DNA of 64,000 nt from CBDBZL01 sp031399025 (GCA_031399025.1 JANNOJ010000052.1:104106-168105), one strand, 5' to 3'; positions 33,284-42,081 are shown, numbered from the stretch's first letter. Notes: generated by a model from the sequence alone, not told the origin. Numbers and translations: made by a program.

Positions 33284-34210
33284 TCAGCGGCCGGCGACGG
33301 CGGCGACCTCGGCGGCAAAGTCGGTGACTTCCTTTTCGATGCCCTCGCCCAGCTGGAAGCGGACGTAGTCCTTGAGCACGATGGCGGTCCCTGCGTCCTT
33401 GCCGGCTCTGGCGACCAACTCAGCGACGGGCGTCTTGTTATCCATCACCAACAGCTGGCTGAGCAGCGCGTTGTCCTTGGCGAACTTCTTCACCGCACCT
33501 TCGACCATCTTGTCCTGCACCTCGGCGGGCTTGCCGCTCTCGGCCGCCTTCTCGCGCGCGATCTTGCGCTCGCGCTCGATCACCTCGGCATCGAGGCTGT
33601 CGGCATCGAGCGCGAGCGGGAAGGCGGCGGCAATGTGCATGGCCAACTGCTTGCCGAGCGGCTCGAGCAGTGCGGCGGGCGCCTCGCTCTCGAGCGCGAC
33701 CAGCACGCCGATCTTGCCCAGGTTCGGCCCGGCGGCATTATGCATGTAGGGCACCACCATGCCATGCTCGACCGCGACGGTCTGCATCCGGCGCAACTGT
33801 TGGTTCTCGCCGATGGTGGCGACGTTCTCGGTCAGCTTGTCGCCCACCGTGCCGCCGCCCGGATAACCGGCCGTCTTGAGCGCCTCGACATCGTCGGAGC
33901 CTTGCGCCAGCGCCGCCTCGGTGACCTGACGGACGAAACTCTGGAACTGCTCGTTCTTGGCGACGAAATCGGTCTCCGAATTGACCTCCACCGCCACGCC
34001 GCGGGTGCCGGACACGGCCACGCCCACCAGGCCTTCGGCCGCGGTGCGGCTCGACTTCTTCTGTGCCGCGGCGAGGCCCTTGGCGCGCAGCGCGTCGACC
34101 GCGGCCTCCACGTCGCCGCCGCTCTCGGCCAGCGCCTTGCTGCAATCCATCATGCCCGCGCCGGTCCGCTCGCGCAGGGCCTTCACGTCGGCTGCGGTAT
34201 AGGCTGCCAT
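33284..34210 (-). CDS. tsf: Elongation factor Ts
   Basis: EF-Ts is the nucleotide exchange factor for EF-Tu. The 308-residue protein has the N-terminal UBA-like segment ADVKALRERTGAGMMDCSKAL and the core motif SETDFVAKNEQF. The start is set by GAGGAAG 7 nt before the ATG. It follows rpsB across an 82-nt gap containing a strong hairpin. Confidence 0.97.
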   Translation of the reverse strand: MAAYTAADVKALRERTGAGMMDCSKALAESGGDVEAAVDALRAKGLAAAQKKSSRTAAEGLVGVAVSGTRGVAVEVNSETDFVAKNEQFQSFVRQVTEAALAQGSDDVEALKTAGYPGGGTVGDKLTENVATIGENQQLRRMQTVAVEHGMVVPYMHNAAGPNLGKIGVLVALESEAPAALLEPLGKQLAMHIAAAFPLALDADSLDAEVIERERKIAREKAAESGKPAEVQDKMVEGAVKKFAKDNALLSQLLVMDNKTPVAELVARAGKDAGTAIVLKDYVRFQLGEGIEKEVTDFAAEVAAVAGR

Positions 34211-34238
34211 GTCGAACTTCCTCTTCAATAATCAGCGG

Positions 34239-34266
34239 GCGCCGGGCCCCCGATGGTGCCCGGCGC
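34239..34266 (-). terminator. Hairpin between rpsB and tsf (attenuator-like)
   Basis: A perfect 9-bp stem, GCGCCGGGC/GCCCGGCGC, with a 10-nt loop lies between the two genes. On the minus strand it is followed by TGATTATT, which is only a weak T-run. It may cause partial termination or protect the rpsB transcript end. Confidence 0.55.
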
Positions 34267-34292
34267 GCTAGGCTGGCAATGTTACGGCGCGC

Positions 34293-35129
34293 TTACGCCT
34301 GGGTGGGCTCCGGATCGGGCTGCGGAGCGGGCTCCGCTGCCGCAAGCTCCATATCGACCGGCTCGGCAGGGGGCGGCTCGATCGCGGCGGGCTCCTCGGG
34401 AGGCGCGTCCATCGCGCCGATGTCGCGGCCCGAATCGACCACGCCCGCATCGTGCCCACGGCTCGCCGCCTGGCCGACCGAATCGCAATAGAGCCGCACC
34501 GCCCGCGCCGCATCGTCATTGCCGGGGATCGGGAAGGAGATGCCCTGCGGATCGACATTGGTGTCGAGCACCGCGACCACCGGGATGCCGAGCACGCCGG
34601 CTTCCTTGATGGCCAGCTCTTCCTTGTTGGCGTCGATCACGAACATGACGTCGGGCACGCCGGCCATGTCGCGGATGCCGCCCAATGAGAGCTCGAGCTT
34701 GTCGCGCTCGCGGGTGAGCTGGAGCACCTCCTTCTTGGTGAGGCCCGCGGTGTCGCCCGAGAGCTGCTCTTCGAGCGCCTTCAGGCGCTTGATCGAGCCC
34801 GAGATGGTCTTCCAATTGGTCAGCATGCCGCCGAGCCAGCGGTGGTTGACGAAATGCTGGCCCGAACGGCGCGCGGCCTCGGCGATGGGCTCCTGCGCCT
34901 GGCGCTTGGTGCCCACGAACAGCACCTTGCCGCCGCGGCGCACAGTGTCCTGAATGAAGTCGAGCGCGCGCGCCATCAGCGGCACGGTCTGCGACAGGTC
35001 GATGATGTGGACGCCGTTGCGCGCGCCGAAGATGTATGGCTTCATCCGCGGGTTCCAGCGGTGCGTCTGGTGGCCGAAATGCGCGCCGGCCTCGATCAAT
35101 TGCTGCATCGTGACGACGGGAGCCGCCAT
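34293..35129 (-). CDS. rpsB: 30S ribosomal protein S2
   Basis: The 278-residue protein begins MAAPVVTMQQLIEAGAHFGHQ and contains NPRMKPYIFGARNGVHIIDL and the WLGGMLTNWKT segment, all diagnostic of S2. It carries a C-terminal extension of about 45 residues rich in Glu, Pro and Ala, absent from E. coli S2. It is first in the rpsB-tsf pair and has a long leader. Confidence 0.97.
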   Translation of the reverse strand: MAAPVVTMQQLIEAGAHFGHQTHRWNPRMKPYIFGARNGVHIIDLSQTVPLMARALDFIQDTVRRGGKVLFVGTKRQAQEPIAEAARRSGQHFVNHRWLGGMLTNWKTISGSIKRLKALEEQLSGDTAGLTKKEVLQLTRERDKLELSLGGIRDMAGVPDVMFVIDANKEELAIKEAGVLGIPVVAVLDTNVDPQGISFPIPGNDDAARAVRLYCDSVGQAASRGHDAGVVDSGRDIGAMDAPPEEPAAIEPPPAEPVDMELAAAEPAPQPDPEPTQA

Positions 35130-35445
35130 AAGGTATTCCTTTCCGGTTCATGCCTCTGGAAGGCGGGGAACCGTCGCCCTCGCGATGGAGGGTCGGCGGC
35201 ACCGGCATGTGAATGCCTTCCATGTGGATTTGCCCGCCTCCGTGCCCCGGATGATCCGCAGCGTTCGGGCGAGCGGTGGGCTCCTTAGCGCCATCCATTG
35301 GGGAAATCCACCCCTCCTCGCGGGTGATCTGCCGAACGGCGGGTGCTTGACGGATACGAACAAATAGAGAACAGTGAAGCGTGAACTGCATCCGTTTCGG
35401 AGTCGATGCAGCGACCGACGTCAACTCTCCAGAGGAACCCTCGCG
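35130..35445. other. rpsB leader and divergent upstream region
   Basis: These 316 bp hold the rpsB untranslated leader on the minus strand and the SOS-type promoter of the small membrane protein on the plus strand. The leader has several short GC-rich inverted segments, as expected for ribosomal-protein leaders, but I cannot assign it to a known autoregulatory class. A possible rpsB promoter (TTCACT-N16-TATCCG on the minus strand) overlaps the LexA-type box. No convincing gene lies here. Confidence 0.5.
35347..35375 (+). promoter_or_regulatory. LexA-type SOS box overlapping a promoter
   Basis: GAAC (35358-35361), seven bases, then GAAC (35369-35372) gives GAAC-N7-GAAC, equivalently GTTC-N7-GTTC on the other strand: the LexA operator form known from Alphaproteobacteria. 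It lies just downstream of a -35-like TTGACG (35347-35352) and covers the spacer before a weak -10 (AACAGT, 35370-35375). Repressor binding there would block transcription. Confidence 0.7.
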
Positions 35446-35622
35446 ATGCTCGACCTGCTGATCACGCCGATCCTCTGGATAGTCGCAGGGGCCGCTCTGG
35501 TTGTGATCGGCTCGTCATTGGCCGAGGCGCTCGGGCGGGGCCGATGCATCCTCGCCGATCTGGAGCAATCTGGCGCGCCGCGGCGGTCGGCCATCAACCC
35601 TCGCCCAACCCCGCGCGCTTAG
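35446..35622 (+). CDS. Small single-pass membrane protein, putatively SOS-controlled
   Basis: This encodes 58 residues: one N-terminal membrane helix (about 4-28, LLITPILWIVAGAALVVIG) and a cytoplasmic-type tail rich in Arg and Pro. An excellent ribosome site, AGAGGAA, lies 8 nt before the ATG. A LexA-type operator/promoter lies about 75-100 nt upstream. The 3' end overlaps pssA on the other strand by 29 nt. I recognise no family. Size, single helix and apparent SOS control resemble Caulobacter SidA, a damage-induced division inhibitor, but there is no clear sequence similarity, so that role is speculation. Confidence 0.65.
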   Translation: MLDLLITPILWIVAGAALVVIGSSLAEALGRGRCILADLEQSGAPRRSAINPRPTPRA

Positions 35623-36499
35623 GTTGGCCCGCCGGTTCCGCCTGGTTGCGCGCGCGCCTGACCCGCGCGTAGCGGGCGAAGCCCAGCGGCATCAGCGCCA
35701 AGTAGGCAAAGCAGATCAGCGCCAGCGTCCACCACGGCTCGGTGAGCAGCGCGGCGAACACCAGGCCAGCAGCGGCGATTGCCGGCAGGCGGATCTCGGC
35801 GCTGGGCCTGATCGACTTCCAGCTGAGCGTCGCCAGGTTCGAGATCAGCAGCACCGCGATGCCCGCGGTCCACACCCCGACCAGGACGGGATGGCGGAAC
35901 AGCGCCTCGCCGCTGGCCAGCCACAGGTACAGCGGCAGGAAGGCAAGGCCAGCGCCGACCGGGGCCGGCACCCCGGTGAGGAAACCGGCCGATTTGTGCG
36001 GCTGTTCATCAACGTCGAGCTGGGCGTTGAAGCGGGCGAGGCGCAGCGCGCAGCAGATGGCGAAGGCGAGCGAGGCGAACCAGCCGAGCCGCGGCAGATC
36101 CTGCAGCGACCACAGGAACAGCACCAGCGCCGGCGCCATCCCGAAGCTGAGCGAATCGGCCAGGCTGTCGAGTTCGGCGCCGAAGCGCGATTGCGCCCTG
36201 AGCAACCGAGCGATGCGCCCGTCGATGCCGTCGAGCAGGCCGGCCAGGATAATCGCCAGCACCGCCATGTTCCAATCGCCCACGATGGCGAAGCGGATGC
36301 CGGTGAGGCCCGAGCACAAGGCTGCGGCAGTGATGGCGTTGGGAATGACCGCGCGCAGGGTCAGCCCGCGGGCGGCCCCGGACCTTGCCGGGGTCGCGCT
36401 CTCGCCGGGGCCATCCCCCGCGTTCTCCCCGGCATCCGGCCCCAAGCGACCGGGACCCTCGTCGTGCGAGGCGTCGTCGTCCCCCGCGTAGGACTTCAC
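35594..36499 (-). CDS. pssA: CDP-diacylglycerol--serine O-phosphatidyltransferase
   Basis: PssA makes phosphatidylserine, the precursor of phosphatidylethanolamine. The 301-residue protein has the CDP-alcohol phosphotransferase signature in DGIDGRIARLL...GAELDSLADSLSFG and about six to eight membrane helices. An acidic Gly/Asp-rich N-terminal tail of about 40 residues precedes the first helix. The ATG overlaps the psd stop (ATGA), so the two consecutive enzymes are co-translated. Confidence 0.95.
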   Translation of the reverse strand: MKSYAGDDDASHDEGPGRLGPDAGENAGDGPGESATPARSGAARGLTLRAVIPNAITAAALCSGLTGIRFAIVGDWNMAVLAIILAGLLDGIDGRIARLLRAQSRFGAELDSLADSLSFGMAPALVLFLWSLQDLPRLGWFASLAFAICCALRLARFNAQLDVDEQPHKSAGFLTGVPAPVGAGLAFLPLYLWLASGEALFRHPVLVGVWTAGIAVLLISNLATLSWKSIRPSAEIRLPAIAAAGLVFAALLTEPWWTLALICFAYLALMPLGFARYARVRRARNQAEPAGQPKRAGLGEG

Positions 36500-37269
36500 T
36501 GCCGGACCCCTTCCAGCAGCCCGACCCGGCCGATCTCGGCAAGCACCGTCTCCCCCGCAATCGCCGTCTGGCCAAGGACGACGCTGGGCTCGGTGCCGGC
36601 CGGCAAGTAGACATCCACCCGACTGCCGAAGCGGATCAGCCCCACGCGCTGCCCGGTGGCGACCACGTCGCCCGGTTTGACGAACGACACGATCCGCCGC
36701 GCGACGAGGCCGGCGATCTGGGTGAAGCCGACGAGCAATCCGTCGGCCCGTTCGACCAGGAAGTGTTGGCGCTCATTATCCTCGCTCGCCTTGTCGAGCT
36801 CGGCGTTGACGAACGCGCCCGGGATATAGACCATCCGCCGCAGCGTGCCGCCGATGGGCGTGCGGTTGATGTGCACGTCGAACACCGACATAAAGATCGA
36901 GATGCGCGTGACCGGCCCGGCGCCCAGCCCCCGGCCCATGCTGCCGGGCATGCTGCCCGGCCCCGGCTCGTTGCCCTGCAGTTCGATCGGCGGGACGACC
37001 TGCTGGATGAGCGTGACGAATCCGTCGGCGGGGGCCACGACCAGATCATCACCCTGCGGCACAACCCGCGCAGGATCGCGGAAGAAAGCCAGGATGCCGG
37101 CCGACAGCATCAGCAGCGGCCAGCCGACGATCTCCCAGTCGAGCAGCAGCAAAACCGCCAGGGCGATGGCCGCGGCGGCCAACCCGAACTTGCGGCCTTC
37201 CGGATGGATCGGGGGCCAGGACCAGCGGGCTGTCCCGCGGCCCCGATTGTCGCGCAGTTCACCGGCCAT
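36496..37269 (-). CDS. psd: Phosphatidylserine decarboxylase proenzyme
   Basis: Psd converts phosphatidylserine to phosphatidylethanolamine and works directly after PssA. The 257-residue protein has N-terminal hydrophobic segments, FFRDPAR, ADGFV, FMSVFDVHINRTPIGG and the self-cleavage site RFGSRVDVYLP near residue 215, where the Ser becomes the pyruvoyl group. It contains an extra Gly/Pro/Met-rich loop (GNEPGPGSMPGSMGRGLG). The start has a weak ribosome site. Confidence 0.95.
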   Translation of the reverse strand: MAGELRDNRGRGTARWSWPPIHPEGRKFGLAAAAIALAVLLLLDWEIVGWPLLMLSAGILAFFRDPARVVPQGDDLVVAPADGFVTLIQQVVPPIELQGNEPGPGSMPGSMGRGLGAGPVTRISIFMSVFDVHINRTPIGGTLRRMVYIPGAFVNAELDKASEDNERQHFLVERADGLLVGFTQIAGLVARRIVSFVKPGDVVATGQRVGLIRFGSRVDVYLPAGTEPSVVLGQTAIAGETVLAEIGRVGLLEGVRQ

Positions 37270-37390
37270 CTGCCGCTTATAGGCATGGCCGCACGCCGCC
37301 ACAAGCTTCGGGCGCCGCGGATGGAGCGCCGCGCGGCTCAGGAGCGCCGACGGGTCCTTTTTAACAATAACAGCTGCTGGGAGAGGACTT

Positions 37391-37476
37391 TGGTGGACAG
37401 GGCTGGATTCGAACCAGCGTACGCTTGCACGGGCAGATTTACAGTCTGCTGCCTTTAACCACTCGGCCACCTGTCC
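37391..37476 (-). tRNA. tRNA-Tyr (GTA)
   Basis: The minus-strand cloverleaf has acceptor GGACAGG/CCTGTCC, D-arm GTGGCCGAGTGGTTAAAGGC, the anticodon loop in GCAGACTGTAAATCTGC with GTA, a long class II variable arm, T-arm GCTGGTTCGAATCCAGC and an encoded CCA. At 86 nt it has the length expected for tRNA-Tyr. Confidence 0.97.
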
Positions 37477-37627
37477 ACCGGGGTCCCGGAACCAAGGGCT
37501 GTAAAGCCGCTTCGCGACGGCCCGCACAGGGCGCCGTCCCGGCCGAGAGGCGCCGCCATGGCGAAGCGGCGCTTGCCTGTCAATGGTGCGGCTGGCAGGG
37601 CGGCCGGCCGGCGAAGGGTATGGGACG

Positions 37628-38431
37628 ATGGCGAAGCGGAGCGAGAAAACCAACCTGCGCGGGCGCGCCGGGCGGATGCAGGGCGGGCGCGGCTCGGGGC
37701 GTGCGACCAAGGGGGCGGTGCGGCTGTGGGGCCGCCACGCGGTCGAGGCGGCGCTGCTGAACCCGGTGCGCGTGCACCACAAGCTCTGGGCGACGCACGA
37801 GGGCGTGGCCTCGCTCGATGGCCAACTGCCGCCCGGCTTCCCACTCGAATATGCCGGTCCCGACGACCTTGCCCGGCTGGTCGCGCGCGATGCGCCGCAT
37901 CAGGGCCTGGTGCTCGATTGCGGGCCGCTCGACGACCTGCACCTCGCCGATGTGCTCGACGCCGAGGACGGCCGCCCGCTGGTGGTGCTCGACCAGGTGA
38001 CCGATCCGCACAATGTGGGCGCGATCATGCGCTCGGCGGCGGCGTTCGACGCCGCGGCGCTCGTGACGCAGGACCGCCACGCCCCGGCCGAAGGGGGCGC
38101 GCTCGCCAAGGCGGCCTCCGGCGCGCTCGAAGTGCTGCCCTGGGTCCGGGTGGTGAACCTCGCGCGCGCGCTGGAGGAGATCGCCGAGGCGGGTTACTGG
38201 CGCGTCGGCCTCGAGGGCGAAGCAGAGAGCCTGTTCGCCGCCGTCATCCCGGCAGGCCCGGTCGCGCTGGTCCTGGGCGCGGAGGGCGAAGGCCTGCGCC
38301 AGAACATCGCCGCCCATTGCGACGCGCTCGCCCGCCTGCCGATCGGCGCCGCGGTCGAGAGCCTCAACGTCTCGAATGCGGCCGCGGTGGCGCTGTACGC
38401 CGTCTGCACGCGCGGCGACGGCCAGGTCTGA
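37628..38431 (+). CDS. rlmB: 23S rRNA/tRNA 2'-O-ribose methyltransferase, SpoU family (RlmB-like)
   Basis: The 267-residue protein has a basic N-terminal tail (MAKRSEKTNLRGRAGRM), an L30e-like substrate-binding domain (WGRHAVEAALLNP), and the three SPOUT motifs DQVTDPHNVGAIMRSA, LVLGAEGEGLRQ and ESLNVSNAAAVALY. RlmB methylates G2251 of 23S rRNA; close paralogues modify other sites, so the target is probable rather than proven. The ATG at 37628 has AAGGGT upstream. Confidence 0.88.
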   Translation: MAKRSEKTNLRGRAGRMQGGRGSGRATKGAVRLWGRHAVEAALLNPVRVHHKLWATHEGVASLDGQLPPGFPLEYAGPDDLARLVARDAPHQGLVLDCGPLDDLHLADVLDAEDGRPLVVLDQVTDPHNVGAIMRSAAAFDAAALVTQDRHAPAEGGALAKAASGALEVLPWVRVVNLARALEEIAEAGYWRVGLEGEAESLFAAVIPAGPVALVLGAEGEGLRQNIAAHCDALARLPIGAAVESLNVSNAAAVALYAVCTRGDGQV

Positions 38432-38460
38432 CCCCCGCATCTGCGCGCGTAGGAGCATGA

Positions 38461-38497
38461 GAAAGGGGCCGCCCGCATTCTGCGTGACGACCCCTTC
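38461..38497 (-). terminator. Terminator shared by hupB and rlmB ends
   Basis: The hairpin AAGGGGTCGTC / GGGCGGCCCCTTT (two mismatches) has a T-tail on the minus strand downstream of hupB. It closely resembles the csbD terminator in sequence. Confidence 0.6.
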
Positions 38498-38536
38498 AGA
38501 TCCGATCGCGGCAGGCAGCCGGAACGGCGGTCCGGA

Positions 38537-38809
38537 TCAGTTCACCCCGTCCTTCAATGCTTTGCCCGCCTTGAACTTGGGCTGGGTCGAGGCCTTGATC
38601 GACATCGGCTCGCCGGTGCGCGGATTGCGGCCCGTGGAAGCCTTGCGCTTGGCGACCGAGAAGGTGCCGAAATTCACCAGCCGCACCTCGTCCCCCTTGG
38701 CGAGCGCGACAGAGATGGTCTCGAACACGCTTTCGACCGCCCTGGACGCATCGCTGCGCGTCAGGCCGCTCGTTTCCGCCACGGCACTGATCAAGTCGTT
38801 CTTGTTCAT
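38537..38809 (-). CDS. hupB: DNA-binding protein HU
   Basis: This 90-residue nucleoid protein begins MNKNDLISAVAETSGLTRSDA and has the beta-arm motif GRNPRTGEPMSI plus FKAGKALKDGVN. Members dimerise and bend DNA without strong sequence preference. A good promoter (TTGACA) and a 14-bp palindrome lie upstream, and a terminator follows, so it is a single-gene unit. Confidence 0.97.
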   Translation of the reverse strand: MNKNDLISAVAETSGLTRSDASRAVESVFETISVALAKGDEVRLVNFGTFSVAKRKASTGRNPRTGEPMSIKASTQPKFKAGKALKDGVN

Positions 38810-38882
38810 CTTAGAAACCATCCCCCTCATTCGAGTTTCATGCAGATTCGGTGACAGCCGCGGCAAGGCCCGGCAATGCGCC

Positions 38883-38912
38883 AAATTGCGCCACATTTGT
38901 CTAAGCTGTCAA
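38883..38912 (-). promoter_or_regulatory. Promoter of hupB
   Basis: On the minus strand TTGACA (38912-38907) is followed after 18 nt by CAATTT (38888-38883). The -35 is perfect, the -10 moderate. It lies about 75-100 nt before the hupB start. Confidence 0.6.
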
Positions 38913-38931
38913 AGGCAATCCCGCCGCAAAG

Positions 38932-38945
38932 CGCGCAATTGCGCG
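38932..38945. repeat. 14-bp perfect palindrome upstream of the hupB promoter
   Basis: CGCGCAATTGCGCG reads the same on both strands and lies about 20 bp upstream of the -35 box. A related ATTGCGCC word occurs near the -10. It could be a binding site for a dimeric regulator. Confidence 0.6.
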
Positions 38946-39087
38946 ATTCTCCCCGCGGGCAGCAATCTAAGCTTGCCTCACCAGTGTTGCGGCTGGGCGG
39001 CCAACGCCCAGTGCGGATCGGGTCAGGGTCTGCTCCGGTCGCGCCGCGAGTCGCAACGCCACCGCCAAGGTGGCAGGATGTCGGCGA

Positions 39088-41490
39088 TCAGTGCGCCCGC
39101 CCGCCGGCTCCCGCAGGGTGCGGCGCCTGCTGCGCCTGGGGGGGAGGCTGGCTGGCGAGATCATCCGCCTCGGTCCACTCGATGGCCGCAGTGGGCGACA
39201 CCAGGGCGATCTCGAGCACCTGGTCGACATGCGAGACGGGAAGGATCTCCATCCCCTGCTTCACGTTGTCGGGAATCTCGGCCAGGTCCTTGCGATTGTC
39301 CTCGGGGATCAGCACCGTGGTCATGCCGCCGCGCAGCGCCGCGAGCAGCTTTTCCTTCAGCCCGCCGATCCCCAACACCCGGCCGCGCAGCGTGACCTCC
39401 CCGGTCATCGCCACATCGGCGCGGACCGGAATGCCGGTCAATGTCGAGACGATCGAGGTGACCATACCCACGCCCGCGCTCGGCCCGTCTTTGGGCACCG
39501 CGCCTTCGGGCAGGTGGATGTGCACGTTCTTGCGCTGGAAAATGCTGGGATTGATGCCGTAGGCCGGAGCGCGTGCCTTTACGAAGCTGAAGGCGGCGGC
39601 GACGCTCTCGTTCATCACCTCGCCCAGCTTGCCGGTGGTCTTGACCTCGCCCTTGCCCGGCACGGTGACGCTCTCGATGGTGAGCAATTGCCCGCCGACC
39701 TCGGTCCAGGCGAGCCCGGTCACCGCGCCGATCTGCGGCTCCTCCTCGCCCATGTCGTGGCGGAACTTCCTGATCCCCGCGAAATCACCGAGGTTGTCCG
39801 GGCTCACGGTGATGCCGGTCGCCTGCTACTCCAGGATGCGACGCAGCGATTTGCGGCACAGGTTGGCGATCTCGCGCTCGAGCGTGCGCACCCCGGCCTC
39901 GCGGGTGTAGAAGCGGATGAGGTCGCGCAGCGCCTGCTCCTCCAGCGTGAACTCGCCCGGCTTGAGCCCGTGCGCCTCGATCTGCTTGGCGATGAGGTGG
40001 CGCTGGGCGATCTCGACCTTCTCGTCCTCGGTGTAGCCTTCCAGGCGGATGATCTCCATCCGGTCGAGCAGCGGCTGCGGCAGGTTGAGGGTGTTGGCGG
40101 TGGTCACGAACATGATGTCCGACAGGTCGATGTCGAGCTCGAGGTAATGGTCCTGGAACTTGCCGTTCTGCTCGGGGTCGAGCACCTCCAGCAGCGCCGA
40201 GGCCGGATCGCCGCGGAAATCCTGGCCCAGCTTGTCGATCTCGTCGAGCAGGAACAGCGGGTTGCTGGTTCCCGCCTTGCGCAGGTTCTGGACGATCTTG
40301 CCCGGCAGCGAGCCGATGTAGGTACGCCGGTGCCCGCGGATCTCGGCCTCGTCGCGCACTCCGCCCAATGACTGGCGGACGAACTCGCGCCCCGTGGCGC
40401 GGGCGATCGACTTGCCGAGGCTGGTCTTGCCCACGCCAGGCGGACCCACAAGGCACAGGATCGGCCCCTTGAGCTTGTTGGTCCGCGCCTGCACCGCAAG
40501 GTATTCGACGATCCGGTCCTTGACCTTGGCCAGCGCGTAATGGTCCTGATCGAGCACCTTCTGGGCCCGCGCAATGTCCTTCTTGAGCTTGCTCCGCTTG
40601 CCCCACGGCAGGCCGAGCAGGACATCGAGGTAATTGCGCACCACGGTCGCCTCGGCGCTTATCGGTTGCATCGATTTGAGCTTCTTGAGCTCGGCGGAAG
40701 CCTTGGCCTTGGCCTCTTCCGACAGCGCCAGGGTGTCGATCTTGTGCTGCAAGTCGGCCAGTTCGTCGCCGCTTTCCTCATCCCCGCCAAGCTCGTTCTG
40801 GATGGCCTTGAGCTGTTCGTTGAGGTAGTATTCGCGCTGGGTCTTCTCCATCTGGCGCTTGACCCGGCCACGGATCTTGCGCTCGACCTGGATGACCGAA
40901 AGCTCGGCGTCCATCGCCTGGTAGATCATGTCGAGCCGCTTGAGCGGATCGGCCTCGGCCAGCATCTTCTGCTTGTCGGCCACCTTGACCGCGAGGTTGG
41001 CGGCGATGGCGTCGGCCAGGGCGCCCGCGTCCTCGATCTCCGCCATTTCGTCCGCAACACCTTCGGGCAGCTTCTTGTTGTGCCGTGCGTAATCGCCGAA
41101 ATGATCCAGCGTGGCGCGCATCGTCGCCGCCACTTCGGCGCCAGTGGCCTTTGCCTCCTCCACCTCGTCGACCTGGGCAAGCACGTAACCGCCGCTCAGC
41201 CGCATCTCGGCCAGCCGCCCGCGCCGCCGCCCTTCCACCAGCACGCGCACGGTGCCGTCGGGCAGCTTCAGCAGCTGCAGCACCTGGGCGACGACGCCGG
41301 TGTCGTGGAGGTCCTCGGCGGCCGGGTCATCGGTCGCGGGATCGAGCTGCGCGAGCAGAAAGATGTCCTTGCCCCCCTCCATCGCCGCCTCGAGCGCGGC
41401 AACCGACTTCTCGCGGCCCACGAACAGCGGCACGACCATGCCGGGGAACACGACGATGTCGCGCAAGGGGAGCAGTGGGAAGGCTGGCAT
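39088..41490 (-). pseudogene. lon: Lon protease gene interrupted by an in-frame amber codon
   Basis: Lon is an ATP-dependent AAA+ protease. The combined frame is 801 codons, normal for Lon, but codon 555 is TAG (39828-39826). The first part (554 residues) holds the N-terminal LON domain, coiled coil, Walker A GPPGVGKTS (349-357) and Walker B LLDEID. The second holds the protease domain with catalytic Ser671 (PKDGPSAGVGM) and Lys714. Both sides of the TAG are well preserved and in one frame: ...KSLRRILE-stop-QATGITVSPDNLGDF. A GTG seven codons later could restart translation but has no proper ribosome site. A point mutation, a sequencing error, or readthrough are all possible. Confidence 0.9.
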
Positions 41491-41753
41491 GGCGGTGTTT
41501 TCCGTGGTTTTCGTTACGGCGGCTGACCCGCCTTTGGTAAGATGCCAATATGGTTGCGACGCCTCGGCCGCGCAATGGCGCCGGCCTACCCGGCTACGGT
41601 CTGCGGGCGGTCATCGCCGGGGACAGGGCCCGCCCTTTGTGCATCGCACCAAAAACCTTGGCAGGGGATTGATGTTATCGTAACGTTCCGCCGGCAGACC
41701 CGGCTTTGCGCGCACCTGTCGCGCCGGCCCGTGGGCGAAAAGGAGCACCATCG
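41491..41753. other. Region between lon and the small acidic-tail protein
   Basis: These 263 bp are divergent upstream DNA. TTGGCA-N17-TAACGT on the plus strand is a possible promoter of the gene at 41754; GTTA-N3-TAAC overlaps it as a small inverted repeat. I could not find a heat-shock sigma-32 promoter for lon. Confidence 0.35.
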
Positions 41754-41978
41754 ATGCAAGTCAGAAGATTGTTCGTTGCCCTGAGCGTCATGAGCCTGAT
41801 CGCCGCGCCGTTGGTGGCGCAGGCGGCGGACGGCGATGCCCTGCGCGCCGCCTCGCCGCTCGCCGAGCGCGAGCAACTCGCCGGTTCGGGCGGCGCCATT
41901 CTCCTGGGTTTCGCCGCTGCGCTCGCAGCGATCGTGATCATCGCCAGCGACGATGACGAGGAATCCGAAAGCCCGTAG
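41754..41978 (+). CDS. Small exported or membrane protein with acidic C-terminus
   Basis: This encodes 74 residues: a signal peptide or first helix (LFVALSVMSLIAAPLVAQA), a short linker, a second hydrophobic helix (GAILLGFAAALAAIVIIA) and a very acidic tail (SDDDEESESP). AAAAGGAG lies 9 nt before the ATG, giving a strong start. Similar short proteins with a signal, one helix and a charged tail occur in sphingomonads, but none has a known function. Confidence 0.75.
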   Translation: MQVRRLFVALSVMSLIAAPLVAQAADGDALRAASPLAEREQLAGSGGAILLGFAAALAAIVIIASDDDEESESP

Positions 41979-42081
41979 GTTCTGCCGGCCCGTCAGCGGC
42001 GCCGATCGGATGGCGTGCCGTACAATTGCGACGGGCACCTGGCTGCCCGGCAGCCGGACGTTCCGGGGTGACGATCGATGA

